DNA from: Euonymus europaeus | Lineage: Eukaryota > Streptophyta > Magnoliopsida > Celastrales > Celastraceae | Direction of reading: 5' to 3' | NCBI GenBank assembly: GCA_963580455.1 | Contig: OY756972.1 | Location: 20,165,001-20,229,000 of the forward strand | Length of the DNA: 64,000 nt | Part shown: positions 56,663 to 64,000 of the stretch, piece after piece | How positions within the stretch are numbered: position 1 is the stretch's first letter | How the letters are laid out: the number at the start of each line of letters is the position of its first letter | Translations under genes and position numbers: made by a program | Notes under the pieces: model-generated | Seen by the model: the letters and a program-made list of their open reading frames with translations, nothing else | Databases searched by the model: none | Told to the model about the DNA's origin: nothing

Positions 56663-58667
56663 TTAAGAACTGGTCTTCTTAGGGGCTTCCGAAACACTCT
56701 CCTTCTTCATGCTGGTAGATTCTGGAAGCCGGGAATTTGAACAGCCGGGGGTATCTAAACCCTTCCATATAACAGGTTCCAAATGCTGCCATGGGTCTTC
56801 AATCATGGATTTGTCATAAAATAGTTCCGGCCCCAACGTACTGTCGGGTTGAGAACTGGTCTTCTTAGGGGCTTCCGAAACCCTCTCCTTCTTCATGCTG
56901 GTAGATTCTGGAAGCCGGGAATTTGAACAGCCGGGGGTATCTAAACCCTTCCATATAACAGGTTCCAAATGCAGCCATGGGTCTTCAACCATGGATTTGT
57001 CATAAAATCGTTCTGGCCCCAATGTACCATTGTCGGGTTGTGGTCCACGACCACGCCCTCTTTCTCTACTCCGTCCAGAACATGGGCTCATGCTGCTTCC
57101 AAGCCAGTGCCCTCTGCCTCTTCCTGAACTAGGACTACCTCCACGACCTGAAGCAGAATTTGGACTAGTCCCAAGCCAATTACCCCTGCTTTGCTCATGA
57201 TCTACTCCAGGGCCATACGCACCAGAATCGGGGGATACTGTGCTAGCTCCTGCATTAGATGGAAACCCATTATTAGGCATGCTCCCGGGTCTGTTCCAAC
57301 CTCCAGGTGTGGTTCCCCGATGCATAGGAAACGGACTGCCCATTCCACTGTAGCAAACAGGTCGTTTGTGTCTTTGATGAGGCGGATAATAGCTTTGTTG
57401 CACATGATGAGCGGGGGGGATCATTTCAGGTCTGTTCCAACCTCCAGGTGTGGTTCCCGGATGCACAGGAAATGGACTGCCCATTCTTGCTGGGCTTCTA
57501 TGAGAAGCAATGCCACTGTAGTAAACGGGTCTTTGGTGACTCGGATGAGGCGAAGAATAGCTTTGTTCCCCTCGATGAGCAGGGCGAGTCATTTCAGGAT
57601 TTATTGATCCTATTAAATCAGAGAGACAATAATCAAGATAAATATGCTCATCAACACAACTAAAACACGTAAAGCTGTCCTCCAACTGATTTTGTAGCAA
57701 TAACATTTCAAGTATATTTATGAAGAGCAAAGCCATTGCAGTGAACAGAGAGCCAAAATTCACGGTAAACATATGAAGGAAAATCTCACCAACACTAATG
57801 ACTAAACTAATGCCCATCTAGCTGTTTTTCAACTTATTTTGGAGCAATCATAAACACTTCAGGCATCATAGCAGCGAGAATGCAAATAAGACTAGACTTC
57901 AAGTATGTATGTATGTACAAAAATATAGTTCATGCGGCCAATATGATGCAGGAAAATAACTTACAGCGAGTTTATATTATTGTTAAAAGACCAGTTAGTA
58001 ATCTTAAGACGTCAAAACTTTCCTTATAAAAGAAGATACGGGACTCCTAAAGGATACTAATCACTGTGACAAGAACTAGACTTAAATAAATACCATAATA
58101 AATAACTAGTGATAACACCTATAAATATTAGTCTCAATTCTCAGTAGATCTGGAAATTGCGGCAATGCCCCAATTCTCAAAGGTCCAGAGCCTATATTGT
58201 TCTTAATTAACAATCAATACCTACCATATTATAAATCAATATGTAAACTTGATCAAGGAAATAGGTGCAGAAGACAAAATAGCATGCTGATACCAAATGG
58301 TTACATTATGGCACATGACCAAAATCAACAGCAACAATGTATTAATAAGAAATTCTACAAATATACACCATTAAAACACAACTCAATAGATCGTGATACC
58401 TTGCAATGAAGGTGAAAACCGTGTTTCAGGAGATCCGCTATGAATTGTAGGCGCTACATAAGCTTGAGCGATGTGGGTACTGGCCTTGTTCTTCTTGTTT
58501 GCTCTTCTTGACTCCTGCATCATTGTTGCAGCGGAGGTTTCGATCAAGGGATTCGAGAGGAACCCAGGTCCCATATAAGTTTCTACATGACTACAAAATT
58601 GCTTCTCGGCGGATGCTTCTATGCGCATTGCTTTCGATCTTTCGTTTCTTTCCTCTGAGGACTCCAT
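56663..58667 (-). CDS. SIC: SICKLE-like proline/glycine-rich protein, 404 aa
   Basis: Two coding exons: 58400-58667 (MESSEERNERSKAMRIEA) and 56663-57609. The splice joins CAAG/GA in phase; total 1215 nt. The N-terminal charged helix precedes a Pro/Gly/Ser-rich middle with repeated GTTPGGWNRP and GSPFP blocks and an SGRGRGHWLG, RG-rich segment. The C-terminus carries the family motif FYDKSMVEDPWLHLEPVIW, here present twice because of an in-frame tandem duplication. Known for Arabidopsis SICKLE (At4g24500): a nuclear protein needed for accumulation of some microRNAs and tied to spliced-intron handling. Arabidopsis SIC is about 320 aa, so this copy is longer, partly through the duplication. A 5'UTR intron (about 58684-59366) precedes the ATG. 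Confidence 0.85.
56666..57030 (-). repeat. In-frame tandem duplication of the SICKLE C-terminal motif
   Basis: Two copies of about 186 bp (56840-57025 and 56666-56839) encode TLGPE(R/L)FYDKSM(V/I)EDPW through EAPKKTSS. Only about five amino-acid changes separate them. The second copy carries the stop. Confidence 0.92.
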
Positions 58668-59415
58668 TTAGTAGCCAATCCTGCAAAGTTCAAAAACCAA
58701 CTTTTATCTTTTTCTGAATATAATTTTTTTTATTAAACAGAATCTAAAACTCTATAAGCAAATAAGCACCATGTTAAATTATAAGCATAACTGCCAGGTT
58801 GAAAAAAACCATTTATCATACACCTTGTCAGCGAATACCTCACACTGACAACAACGCACAATTGAACTGTTCTTTCAGACACAACTAAGAAAATAAAAAT
58901 AACATGACTGTTTGGATAGTAGGGTTTACTCTTGCTTATCCTTCCTCGCGTTGCTGCAAAAATAAAGGCAATTTGTGCATATGCCCACAATAAAGCAAAC
59001 AAAACGAGCTCTGAGAAAATTCCAAATTCTACGTTACTGTTTCTTCAATGTTTCGAATGCAAAATCATATCGCAGCGCATATCATAAAGGATTTCCAGCT
59101 TCGTTTCAAAAGAACAAAATTGAACACAGATCAAAACCCAATGTCCAATACAAAGTTCAATTTTTTTCCATACAAACACAGGATGAAAGACAAACAATCG
59201 AAAAAGTGAATATATTTCGTCACCGTATCAAACCATGCTTATTAGCAAATTGCAAACCTAGATATGCCCGTGAATGATTCATCGAAAGTACGAGTCGACC
59301 AAAAAAACTAGGTCTACAAGAATGTATAATCGAAAGAGGACGAGATATTATTACCGATGCACCTTGTGATTTGATTCGACGATATGCGTTGAAGACGAGT
59401 AAGCGACCTCCTTGA

Positions 59416-59423
59416 TGACGTCA
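59416..59423. promoter_or_regulatory. TGACGTCA palindrome upstream of SICKLE
   Basis: A perfect bZIP/TGA-type octamer lies about 50 bp upstream of the likely SICKLE leader exon (59366-59400). Binding is inferred from the motif alone. Confidence 0.35.
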
Positions 59424-59883
59424 AAAAGTTGTGTGGTGATCGACGGCTTAAGTCAGTTCGTATTCAAAGGAAAAGGCTAAAGGAGAGCTCGGTATCTCAA
59501 TAAGTTTTAAGCGTAATAGAGGTTCGTTTTATATAAGAGGGACAGGAGTCTAACTTGTATGGGATTATGACTTCATGTAGGTGACTTTTTGGAGAGGTCG
59601 GATCCTCTTCTAATGTGAATAGAACTTCTCTTCTAGTGAAAATAGGACACCTCTCAAGATTAGTCTCCTGCTAAATTGTGGATATTGTCAATACTGAATT
59701 TCGATGCATGAATTTACAATTGATTATGTGAATGAAAGCGTGAATGAAACTGTAAAAAATACGAGAGATTTATGTGGTTAAGCCTTGAAGGCCTAAGTTC
59801 ACAGTGCAAAAACTAGGCCCTGTTATATTTGCCATGTCTTTTTCAGTACAAAACTGTTTGGGTAAATGAGCTTGAAATCTTAG
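59424..59883. other. SICKLE upstream region, possibly LTR-derived
   Basis: Contains a TATA-like TTTTATATAAG at 59529, and 'gaacttctcttctagtgaaaatagg'-type repeats at 59590-59650. No gene is seen. Confidence 0.35.
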
Positions 59884-60215
59884 TCACCTTGCCACATTAA
59901 GCAAATGTTGGTGTTTTCTCTCAACAATACTATTTTGTTGAGGAGTTTCCACACATAAAGTTTGATGAATAATATCTAATGCAAAATAGAAAGTAGGCAT
60001 ATGGAATTCTGCACCATTATCACTTCTAAGAACTTGAATTTTGACATGAAATTGATTATGAAGAAGATGAACAAAAGATTGAAGAATGGAAGCAGTCTCA
60101 GATTTATATTTCAGCAGATAAATCCATGTACATCTAGTGTAGTCATCTACAATACTACCACCCAAAGAGACAGTAGATGAAGGTCCCCATATGTCTCAGT
60201 TCTCATGTTCCATAC
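59884..60215 (-). pseudogene. Ty1-copia integrase fragment
   Basis: The minus-strand frame encodes WGPSSTVSLGG, then DDYTRCTWIYLLKYKSE, VLRSDNGAEFH, and ETPQQNSIVERKHQHLLNVAR. This is the integrase catalytic core including the second Asp region and the Glu of the D-D-E triad. It has no LTR, protease or reverse transcriptase next to it. It directly abuts the SICKLE-derived end of the chimeric CPR locus, so it is part of the same rearranged patch. Confidence 0.85.
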
Positions 60216-60219
60216 TACG

Positions 60220-62790
60220 TCATACGTCTGCTGCATCCGCTTCGTGGGAGTCTAAGCTCTTCCATATGACAGGTACCAAATCCTGCCATGGGTCTTCAAT
60301 CATGGATTCGTGGTAAAATTGTTCTGGCCCCAATGTACAAGCAGATGAGTCATCCTCATCGAGAAGTATCCCATCCAACTCAGGCCACAGTGACTCCCTC
60401 CTACAAAATAATCAATACTATCAGTTAGTATATATAGGTTCTCTAATCTGAAAAATACCAGATATCAACTAGGACAAATTAGCAATTTCATATGCCATAC
60501 CAAGCAGAAAAATCATCCTCAATGCATTGGTCAGCATCGCCCAAACCAACTTCAATGAGACGCTTTGCACCTGCATCCACGACATATATACAAATTCCAG
60601 CATATAAAAGTCACCACCTCACAATCGAAAGGGAGAGCACTGAGCAGGAAAATCAAATTGTTTTTTCCATTCCAAATCTATTTTCGATCTTTTCCCAGCC
60701 TCCTGGGAAGGAGGATCAAAGAAAGGTAGCTGAACCAAAGGCGATACAAGGAAGACCATATTGCTTTTGCCATTCCAATCCCATGCAAAACAATGACAAT
60801 GTCTCTTCCTATAGATTAAGTAACTATTATGCAGAAACACCAAATCCCAACTTCAAATTCCAAACTAGTACACAGGTGGTGGCAATAAAAATCACATCAA
60901 TCATAGGTTCACCAAAAACAATAAGAAATAACTAGTACAGAAATATACACTAGAAAACAGATAACTCAGGATACCACCCATCAGTAATTCCAATAAAAAC
61001 CTAAATCCAAAGTCCATTTAACAATTGAGAGAACTGAAAGTCAGAAACAGAACACCACATAGAGAGGACAATTGCAAAGAGAAAGATGCATACCTTGTTC
61101 AGAAAGTTGTTCGTCAACCACTTTTGCAATCTAAATTCAACATAGTGCCACCAGAATATGACAGTAAATTGGGAATAGCAACCAAAATAAGTTCATGGAA
61201 AAAATAAATTACGAAAACTGGTGATATTACCTTGTTAAAATGTTCATACTGACGATTACCCAAGCCAAAGACTCCATAGCTGAGCTGTTGAAGCCAATCT
61301 CCCCTTTCACCTCCCTGAAATAAAGCAAATCACCCATTTAAGAAAAACACAAAACTGGAACTAAAAGGCCTATGAAATGCCAATTCAGAATCTAATTCTA
61401 TTGTCATTGATTCATGACAGAGTTTCAACCTCTGTAAACCACTTGTAAAATCCAGTAGCATCATCAGTGGGCTCCCCATCTCCATACCTACAATTCAGGG
61501 ACAAATACATATAATAACCCATCCTTCTCAAAATCCAAATACATAGCTAAAAACAACAAAGTGCACTTAAACGCAAATGTTTATCTTACGTGGCAACCAT
61601 GAAAAAGGCCAACATCTCTTTCTTTAGTTTTTCTTCGTATTCATCATCATCCCCAGCATAATTGTCCTAATAAGAATCCATGAACAATATGAACAAACCT
61701 AAAAGTACAACCTAAAGAGCCATATTTTGATGTACCGATCCAATGTCATACCATATCAACAACTTTGACTGCAGCTTTCTCATATCTTGCCTTGGTCTCT
61801 TCAGCTAAAGCCTGTGACACAATTAAGAAAGAACCTACATGATTAAAAATATAGCAAATAAAAAAAATAGCCGATCCAAAAACAAAGTAATCAGCACCAA
61901 GGATCTTGGTATTGCTGCTTTTCTTGCTGCCATACGCGTGCATGATCTAAATGTTCGTTCTTAAGTAACAATGTGATTCTAAAGCATGTCGTTAACCTGT
62001 TGCTGTTTTCGTAATGCGAATCTGGCAGCGTAAATGAAAATATCATTCATGATGTAATTGCCCCTATATCTTCTAAATCATTGTATTTGGGTTGCACCCC
62101 CTTGATGCCCTTTAAATCTGTTTTCTTATTCCCTAAAAAACAGTCTTAACTACGTTTTCCAACAACTGATTTTCATTCGCGGATTGCAACAAGACTGCTA
62201 TTTCATATTCAGCATACGAGTAAAACCTAACTCCAAGAACTCTGTAAAGGATACAACACAGAGATGCCAATTGTAGGAATAATGCTATATGGCAGTCATG
62301 CCGCATGCAGCAAACTATTGACATATTAGGCCCAAAACAACTAAGAACAATGGCTCACTTGGCACAACTTGATGGAAAAATTCATAGAGATGATAATCAG
62401 AGCATAAATAGATGACAAACCTAAAATTGACAATGCATTTCCATCTCCCCATCCCAATATTGAAATGGAAAAAACAATCTACCTTTACAAATACAACACG
62501 ACAAAATCAAAATCTAGGCAGATCAAACGACATACCTTAGCGAATCTCTGGCACGTGTCATGGAAGATGGTGACGATGGCCTTGCTGGAGGCTGCCTCGG
62601 CATCGTTCTTGACGACAGAAAGTGGCTTCGGCATGAAAACTGGCTTCACCTCCCCGCTCCGATCCCATGATTTCTTCCAGAAGCACATAAAAATCACGAT
62701 GATTATGGCCAGACAAATCGTTGCCACCATAGAGTCTGACACCAAACTAAAAGTTGGAGAGTTCAGAGTATTTGAGTTGAGAACTTTCAT
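60220..62790 (-). CDS. Chimeric gene: LTR start + CPR exons 1-8 + SICKLE tail, 273 aa
   Basis: Eight exons: 62536-62790, 61752-61811, 61590-61666, 61430-61487, 61231-61314, 61094-61130, 60501-60570 and 60220-60400. They total 822 nt, open to TGA at 60220. Exons 2-7 have exactly the sizes of CPR exons 2-7, with intact GT..AG sites. Intron similarity shows DNA duplication, not retroposition. Residues 1-13 ([13 protein letters not shown]) come from the adjoining copia LTR. A CPR anchor ([18 protein letters not shown]) and FMN-domain parts ([25 protein letters not shown]) follow. Within exon 8, DEDDSSAC passes in frame into [18 protein letters not shown], the SICKLE C-terminal motif. The FMN phosphate loop is shortened to [10 protein letters not shown], so FMN binding is doubtful. 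There is no FAD/NADPH half. Expression is unknown; it may be a new gene or an unbroken pseudogene. Confidence 0.7.
60243..60342 (-). repeat. Third copy of the SICKLE C-terminal motif
   Basis: About 100 bp matches 56745-56845 and 56930-57030. It encodes [20 protein letters not shown] before diverging to a new ending (SHEADAADV). Confidence 0.88.
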
Positions 62791-62995
62791 TCAATAATAA
62801 AATAATAATACAACCTCAGCTAGCTAAATAGGCAACAAGAAAAGGACCGTTGAGTTAAAGGTAACAGAGATAATACAAGTACATAATATAGTCGTTTGAA
62901 GTCTGCACATAGTCTGCACAAGAGCATAGGTCTGAGAGTAAACATGACTAGGATATATCTAAAGGTTAGGTCTTTTGACCAGTGGTTTCTATACG
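62755..62995 (-). repeat. Probable 3' LTR of the right-hand copia element
   Basis: On the minus strand the pol frame is followed by a G tract (CTTGCGGGGGCG), then about 240 bp without coding potential, ending in TATTATTTTATTATTGAATG and CTCTGAACTCTCC, an AT-rich U5-like end. It meets CPR-derived sequence near 62743-62755. The other LTR lies beyond the window, so ends cannot be confirmed. Confidence 0.55.
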
Positions 62996-64000
62996 CCCCC
63001 GCAAGATCAGGGTGCCGTCAAGCAAGCTGATCTTGTCTTTGAGAAGAAGAAAGCGTTGTCGTGGAAGGGCCTTAGTGAGCAAGTCAGCAAGCTGGTGCAC
63101 AATGGAGATATGTCGAACAGTAAGAACATGTTTCTGAACCAGATCGCGCAGAAAGTAAATGTCGATAGCAATATGCTTCATTCGGGAGTGCAAAACGGGA
63201 TTCATACTTAAGCGCGTAGCCCCAAGATTGTCACATAATAATAAAGGATTTCGAGGAAGTGGAACATGAAGCTCATGGAGAAGTTGAGTAATCCATACAA
63301 CTTCTGAGGCAGTAGCAGCCAGAGTACGATACTCGGCTTCAGTGGAAGATCGCGCAATGGCCCTTTGCTTTCTGGAGCGCCAAGAGATTGGGTTAGAGCC
63401 AAGGAAAACAATATAGGAGGTGATAGATGGCCGATCATCAGGATTACCAGCCCAATCAGAATCTGAGTAGGCTTTGAGGACATGATTGGGGGTGGAGTGA
63501 TAAATGAGACCATGATGAAGAGTGCCTTTGAGGTAACGAAGTAGGCGTTTCAGAGTAGACCAGTGAGCAGTTGTAGGTTTAGCAAGGTATTGGGCTAGAC
63601 GATTGACAGCATAACTGATATCTGGACGTGTCAAGGAGAGATATTGAAGACTTTCGACTAGCTAACGGTATAAGGTGGGAGCTGACAAAGTGTTACCACA
63701 GTGTTGAGAGAGACTGAATGAGGAAAGAAGAGGTGTGTCAGCGGACTTGGCACCAAGCATATTTGCACGATCCAAAAGCTCACGGATGTATTTGTGTTGA
63801 CAGAGGAACAACTAATCATGGGTGCGAACTGCTTCAATCCCCAAAAAATAGGAGAGATCTCCTAGGTCTTTAAGAGAAAACTTGGAGGCCAACACATGAG
63901 TAACTCTGTGAATAAAGTCAAGATTGGAAGCAGTAAGGATGAGATCATCTATGTAAACAAGAATGTATGTAATAATCGAACCAGAATGATAAATAAATAA
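62966..64000 (-). pseudogene. Ty1-copia pol (RT C-terminus and RNase H), broken, runs off window
   Basis: The open part, 62966-63634, encodes TRPDISYAVNRLAQYL, SDSDWAGNPDDRPSI, RSSTEAEYRTLA, CDNLGATRLSMNP and KHIAIDIYFLRD, the copia RNase H core and connection. Upstream the same frame has stops at about 63662 (TAG before CTA) and 63812 (TAG), with continuing RT-like sequence between (CQHKYIRELLDRANMLGAKS). It is a different family from the 32-37 kb element. The 5' part is outside the window. Confidence 0.88.

Overview
The window is nuclear DNA of a dicot flowering plant. Its genes are split by many short, AT-rich introns with GT..AG borders. The families are plant-specific or in plant form: a NET2 actin-binding protein, SICKLE, a class I type cytochrome P450 reductase and a plant SUMO protease. 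The spaces between genes are filled with plant transposons. I cannot name the species.

Layout. 1-4482 (+): 3' part of a ULP2-type SUMO protease, cut by the window start. 5101-5493: Tourist-like MITE. 7486-12550 (+): kinesin-4-like protein without a motor domain. 13173-13833: MITE. 14350-14579: SINE with an 18-bp target duplication. 17196-18219 (+): small 169-aa acidic protein, followed downstream by a dense cluster of Pumilio-type motifs. 19243-22461 (-): NET2. 23646-29122 (-): SANT/Myb protein. 30005-30275: foldback element. 32179-36970 (-): young Ty1-copia element with complete ends. 37341-39033: MULE-like deletion derivative. 39390-40480 (+): broken LINE ORF1. 41143-48878 (-): complete 18-exon NADPH-cytochrome P450 reductase gene (CPR). 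49240-50830: large foldback element. 52565-54522 (-): ribosomal protein S5. 56663-58667 (-): SICKLE. 59884-60215 (-): copia integrase fragment. 60220-62790 (-): partial CPR duplicate. 62755-64000 (-): copia LTR and broken pol running off the end.

From memory, several neighbours match Arabidopsis neighbours. ULP2B, NET2 and the SANT protein correspond to At1g09730, At1g09720 and At1g09710. CPR and SICKLE correspond to At4g24520 and At4g24500. The window therefore seems to join pieces of two conserved gene blocks, with transposons between them.

The most striking locus is 60220-62790. A duplicate of CPR exons 1-8, with all splice sites and reading phases kept, is fused in frame inside exon 8 to a copy of the SICKLE C-terminal motif. 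Its start codon lies in the LTR of the adjoining copia element. The joined exons sum to 822 nt, an uninterrupted 273-aa frame. The copy keeps the CPR membrane anchor but has lost the FMN phosphate loop. It looks like a new chimeric gene, or a very recent pseudogene.
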